A stretch of DNA of 64,000 nucleotides, taken from NCBI GenBank assembly GCA_963576565.1, contig OY755042.1:16839272-16903271 (forward strand), in the 5' to 3' direction. Of the stretch, positions 1-9,541 are shown one piece after another. Both the position numbers and the translations under genes were made by a program. Origin of the DNA: Aspidapion aeneum (Eukaryota; Arthropoda; Insecta; Coleoptera; Brentidae). A model generated the notes under the pieces. It was given only the letters and a program-made list of their open reading frames with translations, was not told where the DNA came from and ran no database searches. How positions within the stretch are numbered: position 1 is the stretch's first letter; the number at the start of each line of letters is the position of its first letter.

Positions 1-173
1 GCCATATTTTCACATAAACTCTAATTTTTGGAATCTACCCCCACCATTTTATTTGGCTTGCGTTCGGTGGATTTCGTTTTTAAATGGGAGCATCACGGCC
101 CAAGGTACCAAATTTCATTAAAATCGGACAAGCGGTTTTTGAGTTATGCGGGTTGGTCGTTACAGACAGACAT

Positions 174-207
<34 letters not shown>

Positions 208-345
208 GACAAAACAAAAAAGTTTCAATATCATCTGAAACGCAAAGATATATAAAAAGTTTTGAAATCGGAGCAACTTTTTTTTTCTCGAAAAAAATTT
301 GGATCACCATAGCTCACACTACATATATAGTAGTAGTGTGAGCTA
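1..345 (-). mobile_element. DINE/Helentron-like non-autonomous element, copy 1 (partial)
   Basis: This is the reverse complement of the elements at 4577, 8192 and 9542. It ends at 311-345 with the short inverted hairpin GCTCACAC...GTGTGAGC. It carries a (CAGA)n core at about 165-209 and, outside that, the block reading AACCGCTTGTCCGATTTTAA on the minus strand. Its other end lies beyond the window start. Non-autonomous Helentrons (DINE-1 type) are known for a GTCT microsatellite core and terminal hairpins; the assignment is by that architecture only. Reading frames across the core (repeated SVCL/TDRQ) are repeat artefacts. Confidence 0.6.
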
Positions 346-399
346 AAAGCCTTTTATAAGAAATATGCCTCATAGCTGATTTCTACAAAATAAAATTTC

Positions 400-1865
400 C
401 TTTTATCTCTTTTTACGGAATACCACTTTCGCGTAGTTGGCTTTTTTCACATGAAATGTTTTTGTTATGATTTCGCTCCTTTTTTAAAAGATTTGGATAA
501 TATTTAAGTTTTAAAGTAGTAAAATATGCGGAATATTGTTCAAAACTTTTGCAATGCCTCATTAAAAATTTTGAGATTTTTTTAAATGTTTTCCAATGGT
601 TTTATCATAGTTCCTATCAGCCTTCTAAACCTCAGCTCTCTAGTGTTCCTGGGAGTAGGCGATGTTAATTTTGCATAACTTTACATTTATAGAGGAGGAA
701 AGTAAATGAAAATTTTGTTGAAATGTTTCAAGAAATGATGCTACAGCCGTTTCCGCGCGGACTTGGTGGGGCCCCAGATTATAGTTACTATCAGCCATCC
801 AAAGCTCAGCACTCTAGCGTTTCTGAAAATGGGCAATGTTACTTTTACATAACTTTACATTTGTAGGGGAGGGATGTTAATTAAATCTTGGGGATTTTAA
901 TTTTTTTTAAATAGTTTTATCATAGTTCCTATCGGCCTTTCAAAGCTCAGCTCTCTACCGTTTCTGGAAGTGGGCAATGTTACTTTTATATAACTTTACA
1001 TTTATAGGGAAGGGGAGCAAATTAAAAGTTTGGGGTTTTTAAATTTTTTTTAATAGTTTTATCATAGTTCCTATCGGCCTTTCAAAGCTCAGCTCTCTAG
1101 CGTTTCTGGAAGTGGTTAATGCTACTTTTACATAACTTTACATTTATAGGGGACGGAAGTTAATTAAAACTTGGGGTTTTTAATTTTTTTTTATAGTTTT
1201 ATCATAGTTCTTATCGGCCTTTCAAAGCTCAGCTCTCTACTGTTTCTGGAAGTGGGCAATGTTACTTTTACATAACTTTACATTTATAGGGAAGGGGAGC
1301 AAATTAAAAGTTTGGGGTTTTTTAATTTTTTCCCATGGTTTCATCATAGGTCCTTTCAGCCTTCCAAAGCTCAGCTCCATAGCGTTTCTGGAAGTGGGCA
1401 ATGTTACTTTTATATAAATTTACATTTATAGGGGAGGGAAGTAAATTAAAATATTGCTGTTTTTAAATTTTTTCCTATAGTTTTATCATGGTGCCTTTTA
1501 GTCTTAAAAAGCTCAGCTCTCTAGCGTCTCTGGAAGTGGGCAAAGTTAATTTTACAAAACTTTACATTTATAGGGGAGGGAGTAAATTAGAATTTTGGGG
1601 TTTTTTGATTTTTTCCAGGGGTTTGGTCATAATTTCTATCAGTCTGCCAAATTTGTGCTTTGTAGCATGTGTGGAAGTACAGTAGAATTTTGATGAGTGA
1701 GTGAGTGGCAATTTCGACGTTTTTTGAAATTTCGTAACTACTTTATGGAAACTTGGACGACTGTTGACAATGTTCGTAGCTCATTCCGAAGTAGAGTTTT
1801 AGATAGATCAAATATCGGCTCAAATGTTTCAAGAAAAGATGGTACGGCGCGCGAACTTGGCGAAA
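400..1865 (+). repeat. Dispersed repeat R1 with internal ~142-bp tandem array, copy A
   Basis: The left end (TTTTTACGGAATACCA, then a GGCTTTTTTCACATGAAATG block) and the right end (GGCGCGCGAACTTGGCG, about 1848-1865) recur at 50771-51914 and, inverted, at 55680-56590. Between them lie about eight tandem units of 140-165 bp. Each unit contains GCTCAGCTCTCTAGCGTTTC and then CATAACTTTACATTTATAGG; anchors sit near 631, 796, 945, 1088, 1228, 1369 and 1511. There is no coding capacity. The family could be a non-autonomous DNA transposon or Helitron carrying a VNTR, but the class is not determined. Confidence 0.7.
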
Positions 1866-1949
1866 AAATTCCGATCCCAATAGCGTTCTATACCTACGGT
1901 ATGGATGACTAACAATTAATTACCTATTTCTAATTGGTCGCATATTCAC

Positions 1950-3378
1950 AGTGTGCCTGAATGAAGTATAGGTTACATAAAAATGGTTCCAAAAACTAAT
2001 TGCACATTTTGAATATGGACTCTTTCCTGACTTCAGAGCCATATTCATATAAATCCTAGCTGATCCTCTTCTCAAAATTTTTGACATTTTTCGAGTTAGT
2101 CTAGGCGCTGGCTCCTGTCACGTGTGACCAAATATGTGCGCTCAGTTTGACTACAGGGCTTTGTTAAGCACCCACAGGAGTATAAAAAAAGTTTGGTCAC
2201 GTGGTCGAACTCATGGTCGTTTGGCCGCTATCTTTGAAAATGCCTGCCAAATTGATAGATTTTTTGTTTAAGCATATCTCCGTACCCAGTGGTCCGATTT
2301 TAATTTCTTGAAGCCTGTTTAACTCCTTTTTTAAAGACAAACAAGTTATGTTATTACATATTTTTTTGATAAATCAAGTAGTTTTTGAGATATACCAAGA
2401 TTATTAGTATTTCCGCTCGCAAAGGATTAAAATAATACCCATGCTCATTTTATTGTAGCTACAATATTATTGACATTTGTTTTTTTTTGTTACATAGAAG
2501 GCTTTAAACGTTTCACAGAAGAGGATCTTGACTTAATGTTTTTAAAGTTCGATGGGTGGTACCACTAAAGACTGCCTTATAGAGGGTGGTTTCTATAACT
2601 GTTCCCAAGATTATAAAATAAATGAATTTGCAGCGAAACGATGCATTCTAGCGAAAAACGATAACATTAATTTTTTATAGTACTTTTAATTCCGCTTCTT
2701 TTGATGTATCACTTAGCATCCTTGCTTTGATAGTTAGCTAGACAAACCAAATATACAATTTTGTAAAAATTTCATGTTTTCGCTCCAAAATCGATTTTTT
2801 TCTTAAAAGTTATAAAAGATATGACAATGATCAGAAGAAGCGGAATTAAAAGTACTACAAAATATTATTCTTAACATTTTTCGCTAGGATACATCGTTTT
2901 GCTGCAAATTCACTTTTTCTATAAACTTGTGAACGGTTTTAGAAACCACCCTCTTTAAGGCAGTCTTTAGGGGACCATTCATCGAACTTTAAAAACATGG
3001 TCAATATCCTCTTCTCTGTAACAAAAAAAAACAAATGTCAATAATATTGAAGCTAAAATAAAATAAGCATGGGTATTACTTTAATTCTTTTGCAAGCGGA
3101 AATACTAATAAATTTGTATATCTCAAGAACTACTTGATTTATTAAAAAATATGTAATAACAAAAATTATTTGCCTTTAAAAAAGGAGTATAACAGGCTTT
3201 AAAAAATTAAAATCGGTCGACTGGGTATGGAGATAGGCTTAAACAAAAAAATCTAGCCATTTGGCGGCTATTTTCAAAGATGGCGGCCAAACGACGATGA
3301 GTTCGATCACGTGACCAAACTTTTTTTGCTCCGCAGTCAAACTAAGCGCACATATTATGTCACATATTACACACTGTG
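1950..3378. mobile_element. Foldback element with ~700-bp inverted arms, copy 1
   Basis: The left arm (about 1950-2690) and the right arm (about 2830-3378) are diverged reverse complements. For example GCAGCGAAACGATGCATTCT near 2631 matches the complement of the stretch near 2892, and AGTATTTCCGCTCGCAA near 2408 matches the complement near 3090. The left end starts CAGTGTGCCTGAATGAAGTA. The right end is shortened and stops near ACACACTGTG. A ~140-bp centre separates the arms. A second copy lies at 45488-46545. No transposase is seen. The element is typical of foldback or long-TIR DNA elements. Confidence 0.75.
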
Positions 3379-3761
3379 TATTCTTCATCAATATCAATAA
3401 CAAATTCGTCTAATGCATATAGTCGATAGAAGATTAGTAATAATTATCGAGAAATTTCGAAAATGCAATGTTAATTCCGTGCACCGCAAAATTATAATTT
3501 ATATAAATTTTCAGATTAATCATTATGCAAGTATGGAACTGTGGCGTACTAAAGTAGAAAGTCGCATTAATATTATTGCCAGTGAAATTGCTATTTAATC
3601 GTTTTAAATGTTTTACATATCATTAGTTAACTGTATTAGGGGAACGCCGTGCATTTTGCTGTATTCATTCCTCCTTCTTCTATAATATAAATTAAAATGT
3701 AAAAAAGAAACAATGTAAGAAATGACTATTGCAAAATTAACGAAAAAAAAAAGCAATGTAG
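3379..3761. other. No recognisable feature
   Basis: AT-rich sequence with a 61-codon open frame that shows no family motif. The segment ATGTTTTACATATCATTAGT near 3608 recurs near 7903, so at least part of the stretch is repeat-derived. Confidence 0.5.
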
Positions 3762-4560
3762 TTAAGGTTGAAACCAAAAAATATCTTCCAATTCTGTCGC
3801 CCCCTTAGTAGTACCGAAAACGGAAGCGGCATTCCCTCTTTGCACAGCTATTCCGATCCTTTGTGTGATAAAGCTTCGAGCACCTTTTCCAGTAATATTC
3901 AGGCTCATTTCTAAAATCAAGCTCTTTGCTTCAACACTTAAAGGACCGAAAGTTTCTACAGCACACGTAGTGGAGATAAAGTGGTTCAAAATCTCCTTAT
4001 ATTTTTTCGTCTTTCCACCTAGCTAAAAAATGCGCTTAAGGCAGCACGATTAGCTGCCTTAAGCGTATTTTGTAGGAAGGGTAACATGGTAATTACCCCC
4101 TCCACTAGATTTTTTTTTTTACTTTTAGTTAATAAATATCGGACCAACCTCATATTTAACCCATCTCCTTCTAGAAAAAAAAAGGATTGCTCAAATAGTG
4201 TTTCCGTCGACCATTACCTCTCCCTAGAATTTGGCCCAGATCCGCGTTTGTGCTACCCCGCCACACACTTTTGATGTTACGATTCAATAAGAAGCTGCAA
4301 GTGTGTGGATGCAGGTAGCATCCGAAGCTGCAAGGTATCAAAGTGGTTTTTGTCTACAGGTTTTCCGTCGTCTGACATACATCAAGCAAGCGGCTTCAGA
4401 ACAGCCGGGTGGTAAGCTGAGATTAGAGCCCGCCTGATAATGCTATTATCTGGTATGTGTCTGGAAACACGGGCCAGACTTTTTTGGAAAACTAGTCCGT
4501 GAGGAATAAGGAATAAAGCCTCCTAGCGGGCTTGGCAAACTCTGGCTTTCGCTCTAAATA
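3762..4560 (-). pseudogene. C-terminal relic of a non-LTR retrotransposon-type ORF
   Basis: The 75-codon open frame at 3762-3989 contains TTCAVETFGPLSVEAKSLIL followed by QRIGIAVQRGNAASVFGT. I recognise this pattern (AVETFG...QR.S.A.QRGNA) as the extreme C-terminus of a class of invertebrate reverse-transcriptase ORFs. Upstream on the same strand, in shifted frames up to about 4500, the pieces SDDGKPVDKNHFDTL and LNRNIKSVWRGSTNADL fit the preceding part of the same domain. Stops and frameshifts are present, so it is dead. The exact LINE clade is uncertain. A 47-bp hairpin at 4026-4072 interrupts it. Confidence 0.5.
4026..4072. repeat. Near-perfect 16-bp hairpin
   Basis: GCGCTTAAGGCAGC and GCTGCCTTAAGCG face each other across the 7-nt loop ACGATTA, giving a stem of about 16 bp with one mismatch. 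It lies inside the LINE-tail relic, which should be coding-like there, so it looks inserted or locally duplicated. Confidence 0.7.
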
Positions 4561-4576
4561 AAATTCTGTTGGTTTT

Positions 4577-5312
4577 TAGCTCACACATATACTATACTAT
4601 AGTAGTGTGAGCTATGGTGATCCTAATTTTTTCGAGAAAAAAAAAGTTGCTCCGATTTCAAAATTTTTTATATATCTTTGCGTTTCAGATGATTTTGAAA
4701 CTTTTTTGTTGCGCCGTCTGTCTGTCTGTCTGTATGTCTGTCTGTCTGTCTGTATGTCTGTAACGACCAACGCGCATAACTCAAAAACCGCTTGGCCGAT
4801 TTTAATGAAATTTGGTACCTAGGCTGGGTCTTGGGTCGAGATGGTCCATTTAAAAATGAAGAAAATCCACCGAACAGAAACAAAATAAAAGGGTGGGGGT
4901 AGATTTCAAAAATTAGAGTTTATGTGAAAATATGGCGTGTGTGATATCAAACGAAAGGTAATTGAGTCTGCAGTTAAACAAAATACATTTTAATTTATTT
5001 AAAAAAAAGGGTGGGGGTATATTTTAAAAATTAGAGTTTAAGTGAAAATATGGCCTGTGTAATATCAAACGAAAGGTAATTGAGTCCGGAGTTTAACAAA
5101 ATACATTTTAGTTTTTTGTTTTTTTAAGGGTGGGGGTAGATTTAAAAAATTTAAGTTTAAGTCAAAACATGGCTTGTGTGGTATCAAACAAAAGGTAATT
5201 TAGTCTGGAGTTAAATAAAATATATTTCAGTTTTTAGTTATATTAGCTCACACGTTCATTATAACTATAGTACCTAGTGTGAGCTTAGGGGCCCATATAT
5301 TGGCAGAGTATT
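4577..5312 (+). mobile_element. DINE/Helentron-like non-autonomous element, copy 2
   Basis: It starts TTAGCTCACACATATACT with an immediate GTGTGAGC hairpin partner, followed by TATGGTGATCC. A (CTGT)n core spans about 4718-4766, followed by CATAACTCAAAAACCGCTTG. Then come three tandem ~105-bp blocks that begin AAGGGTGGGGGTAGATTTC. It ends with a second GCTCACAC...GTGTGAGC hairpin and TAGGGGCCCATATATTGGC. Very similar to copies at 8192 and 9542, all in the same orientation. Confidence 0.75.
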
Positions 5313-5374
5313 TAAAGAGGTCTGTTTGCAAAGACTTGGCCAATCAATTTATACAATCTTTGAATTGCGAATCA

Positions 5375-5590
5375 TTCTGAGAAAGAATCATAACAAAAAC
5401 ATTTCCTATAAAAAAAAGCCAACTACGCGAAAATGGTGTTCCGTAAAAATAATTGAGATAAAAGTATAGCCAAGTTCTCCAGCACACATTTCAAAAGGAA
5501 AGTTTGTAAATATTTTTTAAACTTTGCTATTACAGGCAAACCCTTTTATGTTTAAATTTAACAGTCAATTTGCAGCAGTAATAGCCAAGT
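5375..5590 (-). repeat. Repeat R1 left-end fragment (copy D)
   Basis: The reverse complement of the R1 left flank is seen, with ACATGAAATG-type and CGCGTAGTTGGC-type motifs and the outer CTTGGCTATACTTTTATCTC block. The tandem core and the right end are absent. Confidence 0.65.
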
Positions 5591-5605
5591 TTTAAAATAG
5601 TTATT

Positions 5606-5715
5606 TACCTAACTAGTGCGGAAAGTGATACTTTTACGCACGCGACGGCAGACGCTTTGCGGAGTTCGGGCACGCCGTCAAGGGCGGAAAAGGCACTTTC
5701 CGCAAGAGTTAGGTA
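5606..5715. repeat. TA-flanked palindromic unit 1
   Basis: A 110-bp unit starts TACCTAACTAGTGCGGAAAG and ends with the complement form CACTTTCCGCAAGAGTTAGG plus TA. The inner part has GACGGCAGACGC...GCCGTC, giving nested palindromes. The same outer TIR occurs at 6594-6714 and 6926-7046. TA dinucleotides flank the CCTAAC ends of all three, consistent with a TA target duplication. Confidence 0.7.
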
Positions 5716-5808
5716 CAAAATTTTTCCTAGTTGCATAAAAAGCTTGGTTTTACATTTTAATATATTTGGTATTTTTTACATTAAAACAGCAAAAAACAAA
5801 TTCTGTTT

Positions 5809-5912
5809 TCATTTTTAATTTAATTGAGTTTATAAATGGGTCAATAAGTCTAATTAGGCCTCATTTTTAATTTAATTGAGTTTATAAATGGGTCAATAAG
5901 TCTAATTAGGCC
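5809..5912. repeat. Exact 52-bp tandem duplication
   Basis: TCATTTTTAATTTAATTGAG and the 32 bases after it occur twice, at 5809-5860 and 5861-5912, with no difference that I can see. The identity suggests a very recent duplication. Confidence 0.85.
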
Positions 5913-5923
5913 TAAAATTCACG

Positions 5924-6080
5924 GCGTGCGGAAAGTTCAACTTTCCGAACGCAAATGCGTGCGTAAAAGTGCACATTTACGCACGCAAGTAGGAAAAAAC
6001 ATTTTTCTATAAGCGTGTGGAAAAGTCCACTTTTCCGCACGCATTTTAGTGTGGAAAGTGCCACTTTTCCGCACTAGTGC
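5924..6080. repeat. Four successive short palindromes of GTGCGGAAAAGT type
   Basis: Four nearly perfect 28-32-bp palindromes follow each other at 5924-5952, 5956-5987, 6013-6042 and 6048-6075. Each has the form GCGTGYGGAAAAGT facing its complement ACTTTTCCGCACGC, for example GTGTGGAAAAGTCC then ACTTTTCCGCAC. They share the terminal motif of the palindromic units on either side. Confidence 0.75.
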
Positions 6081-6443
6081 GGAAATGTAAATTTTTTACG
6101 ATTTTGAGGTGTTCTATAACATTTAGACCGTTCAAAATACATTTGTATCTTTCCTAGCACACGAAATATCCTAAAAATATTCAAATTGACTAAAATTCTG
6201 CTATATTTTCAATATTTTCGATAAAATAAAGTTTTCAGTAAAATAGGTTCAAATTATAAGTTTTAAACCTCCCCGGTATAAATATCGTCATTGTCAATGT
6301 CAAACAACAATGAACACTAGTGGTTTTAGATTTGGCATCTTAAATCACCATAGCAACAAAGTACAAACAAACTGTCAAAACAAAGCCAATTTTGCAGATA
6401 CAAGCGTCTTTTGAATTTTTCAAACAAAAAAATCAGATTTTCA

Positions 6444-6500
6444 ATGGATTCTTCGGACGAAGATCTACCCCAGTCAGTTCTAGAAGCCGCTAGAATGTGA
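6444..6500 (+). pseudogene. Possible first exon of a tyrosine-recombinase-like transposon protein
   Basis: The short frame reads MDSSDEDLPQSVLEAARM and then stops; GTGAAT directly after the last codons could be a splice donor. From memory, an abundant but poorly described insect family of phage-integrase/Crypton-like tyrosine recombinases starts with acidic MDSSDE-type residues followed by LEAA. Its later N-terminal residues are seen at 42747 and its usual C-terminus at 47412. No catalytic R-H-R-Y segment is found nearby. Flanked on both sides by the GTGCGGAAAG palindromes. Too short to be certain. Confidence 0.35.
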
Positions 6501-6593
6501 ATAATAATAATTGATTTGATTAAAACGTTTTGAATATAAATAATTTTCTGATTAATTTTTAGTTTTTTCCTCACGCTTATAGAAAAAATAGTG

Positions 6594-6714
6594 TACCTAA
6601 CTCGTGCGTAAAGTGTCTTTTCCGCACTTGATTGCTGGCCAAACTACGCTATCGCGTCGTTTGGCCATCTGCAATCGCGTGCGGAAAAGAGGCACTTTCC
6701 GCACTAGTTAGGTA
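6594..6714. repeat. TA-flanked palindromic unit 2
   Basis: A 121-bp unit starts TACCTAACTCGTGCG and ends GCACTAGTTAGGTA. The inner inverted pair GGCCAAACTACGC...GCGTCGTTTGGCC and the outer pair TTGATTGC...GCAATCGC make it palindromic almost end to end. Confidence 0.75.
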
Positions 6715-6925
6715 AACTACTATTACCTTCTCGCGTGCGGTAAAGTAATTACTTTACAACACGCCGGCAAAATTACTTTACTCGCGCACTACTTAAAAAC
6801 CTTAGCAACGCGTCAATAAGGCAGCTTCAATATTTGTTTGCATTTCAATTCGATCTAATTTGACATGTTTATTTATAAATTACATTCAATGTTTTGAAAA
6901 AAAAGTACTCATACGTAAAATATTG

Positions 6926-7046
6926 TACCTAGCACATGCGGAAAGTGTATTTACCGCCCTTGACGGCTTGACCGAACTACGTTCCGCGTCGATCGGCCAA
7001 CTGCCATCGCGTGCGGTAAAGTATTACTTTCAGCACTTGTTAGGTA
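6926..7046. repeat. TA-flanked palindromic unit 3
   Basis: A 121-bp unit starts TACCTAGCACATGCGGAAAG and ends AGCACTTGTTAGGTA. The inner pair around TTCCGCGTCGATCGG matches the plan of unit 2 (GGCCAA half-sites, CGCGTCG centre) but is diverged from it. Confidence 0.7.
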
Positions 7047-7097
7047 AATAACTATATCGATCTGGTAGGAACCTTTAATTTTATAATATGTATCGGA

Positions 7098-7265
7098 GAA
7101 CTTGACTATAGTTTTATGTCAATTATTTTTACGAAACACCATTTTCGAGTATTTGGCTTTTTTTACATGAAATGTTTTCGTTGTGATTTCACATCTTTTT
7201 TTAACGATTTGAATAATATTTGAGTTTTAGAGTAGTAAAATATGCGGAATACTGTTTAAAACTTT
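7098..7265 (+). repeat. Repeat R1 left-end fragment (copy E)
   Basis: Contains the R1 left flank (TTTTTACGAAACACCATTTT, then GGCTTTTTTTACATGAAATG, then GTAGTAAAATATGCGGAATA) and stops before any tandem unit. Confidence 0.65.
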
Positions 7266-8191
7266 TTCGATATAATAATTCTTGCATTGCAATCCTATCC
7301 TTGGTAGGTGTTACATAATTTTTTTTAAAATAAAAATGTTAGTATTTTTTTTATGATTTTGTTTAGTTTTTATTCTAACAAATAAAATTTTCTGAAATAT
7401 TAGTTGCCTTACTTTAAAACAGCCCCTACGCTCCAAATTAATAAGGCCTCCGAAAAGTGAATCAAAGCAATCGCCTGTCGGCGGCTTTGTGTGCGGCTTA
7501 CTTATAGTTGAGACCAAGCATACCTAAGTAGTTTTCTGTTAATAGCCATTTTATACTAATTTAATCTAATAAAGAGAAAGAAAAAGGCTATATTTTATTT
7601 TATTATTTTTTATATTTATGAGAAAAATTTTAAATTACCGCTTTCTCTTTTGTTTTTGAGATGAGGGGGAGTGTGGGTAATTTTTTGCGATCGTTAGATT
7701 TTCTTAATTTATTTGTTATACCTACCTTTCTATATATTGTACATAATTGCGTTAATTTGCTATATGCTTTTACGAGAAAACGAGAAGGAGGGGGTGAGTG
7801 AAGTTTTTCAATGTCAATTGAGCTTAATTATAAAACTATAACTGCTTTTTATTTATTGGCAAATTTTAAATTTACCTTTTCATTTTACCCGGATATTCCC
7901 TTAATGTTTTACATATCATTAGTAAACTGTAATAATGTATGTTCTAGATATTATACTGCGCACGGTTTCCTGATTTGTAATTTAAAAATAATACCACGTT
8001 TTGAACTAATATGACTTCAAATATTGGCAAAGGTAAAATTATAAAATATTTGTTAATATTTGCATTGAATTCATTGTATCTGTAGGTTCAACTAAAATAT
8101 TTTGTAATATTTTTAATTTACTGAGGTTGAGATCCCTCTCTGTGTCCTAACAGCACAATTCTTTCCACGTGCGATTTTTTTCGTATGCGTT
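7266..8191. other. No recognisable feature
   Basis: AT-rich, with a slightly GC-richer patch near 7425-7510. Open frames of 67-68 codons show no family motif and no splice context that I would trust. Confidence 0.5.
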
Positions 8192-8331
8192 TTAGCTCAC
8201 ACATATACTATACCATAGTAGTGTGAGCTATGGTGATCCTAATTTTTTCGAGAAAAAAAAAGTTGCTCCGATTTCAAAAATTTTTATATATCTTTGCGTT
8301 TCAGATGATTTTGAAACTTTTTTGTCGCGCC

Positions 8332-8365
<34 letters not shown>

Positions 8366-8957
8366 ATGTCTGTCTGTCTGTCTGTCTGTCTGTATGTCTG
8401 TCTGTAACGACCAACGCGCATAACTCAAAAACCGCTAGGCCGATTTTAATGAAATTTGGTACCTAGACTGAATCTTGGGTCGAGATGGTCCCATTTAAAA
8501 ATGAACAAAATCCACCAAACACAAGCCGAGTAAAAGGGAGGGGGAAGATTTCAAAAATTAGAGTTTATGTGAAAATATGGCGTGTATGATATCAAACGAA
8601 AGGTAATTGAGTATGGAGTTAAACAAAATACATTTTAGTTTTTTTTTTCAAAAAGGGTGGGGGTAGATTTCAAAAATTAGAGTTTACGTGAAAATATGGC
8701 GTGTGTGGTATCAAACGAAAGGTAATTAAGTCCGGAGTTAAACAAAATACATTTTAGTTTTTATTTTTTTAAGGGTGGGGGTAGATTTCAAAAATTTGAG
8801 TTTAAGTCAAAACATGGGCTGTGTGGTATCAAACAAAAGGTAATTTAGTCTGGAGTTGAATAAGGTATATTTCAGGTTTTAGTTTTATTAGCTCGCACAT
8901 ACACTATAACTGTAGTACCGAGTGTGAGCTTAGGGGCCCATATATTGGCAGAGTATT
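8192..8957 (+). mobile_element. DINE/Helentron-like non-autonomous element, copy 3
   Basis: Same plan as copy 2, with both terminal GCTCACAC hairpins. The (CTGT)n core is longer, about 8333-8406, and three ~105-bp GGGTGGGGGTAG blocks follow. The end is marked by TAGGGGCCCATATATTGGCA. The core length differs from the other copies, as expected of a microsatellite. Confidence 0.75.
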
Positions 8958-9541
8958 TTTTCTTTCTGTTATTTTTACTTTGCGGTTAAGTCCACAGAAA
9001 TATTCCTTTATCAGCCTGTAACTTACCTGCAGAAAATTCCAGAAGAGACATCGTAATTTGTGGAAAAGAAATAAAAAGGTTTATCAGGTTCTTACTTTCT
9101 TTATTCTTTGGTCAATTAAGCCGACGCGTTTAGGAGGCTGGGCTCCATTATCAAGGCTTCTTCGGCATAAGGTACCAAATCGCAACCATCACTGAACAAG
9201 ATTGTTACAGCAATCATTTGAAGGTGTAATGATTCTGTTGGAAATCAATATCAGTTCAATACAATTCTAATAATCACACTAATATTGTAAATAATTTTAA
9301 TTTTCAAATATTTTAAAGAAAAAGAAAATCAAAAATCTTGTTGTATAATAATTACTTTATTCGTGCACTTATAAAGTCTGGCACAATTCTTATTAAAGTC
9401 TGCCGTATTTTACGGCGCAACTGCGCAAGCGTAGACGTAGGCAAAATTAATTCAAAAGTTCCTAAAACAACTATAAAACTGAAAAACCAATACCAGTGAA
9501 AAACCGCTAGCTCTGTGTTTACAATCTACTTCTACTTATTT
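8958..9541. other. No recognisable feature
   Basis: Spacer between two DINE-like elements. A patch near 9115-9175 is less AT-rich, but no gene, TIR or tandem structure was found. Confidence 0.5.

Noticed and set aside
8223..8466. Open frames rich in SVCLSVCL or TDRQTDRQ in both strands over the (CTGT)n cores (also near 28-341, 4607-4883 and 9573-9816)
   Set aside because: They are translations of a microsatellite and of the DINE-like repeat body, occur in all frames and both strands, and have no conserved protein outside the repeat.
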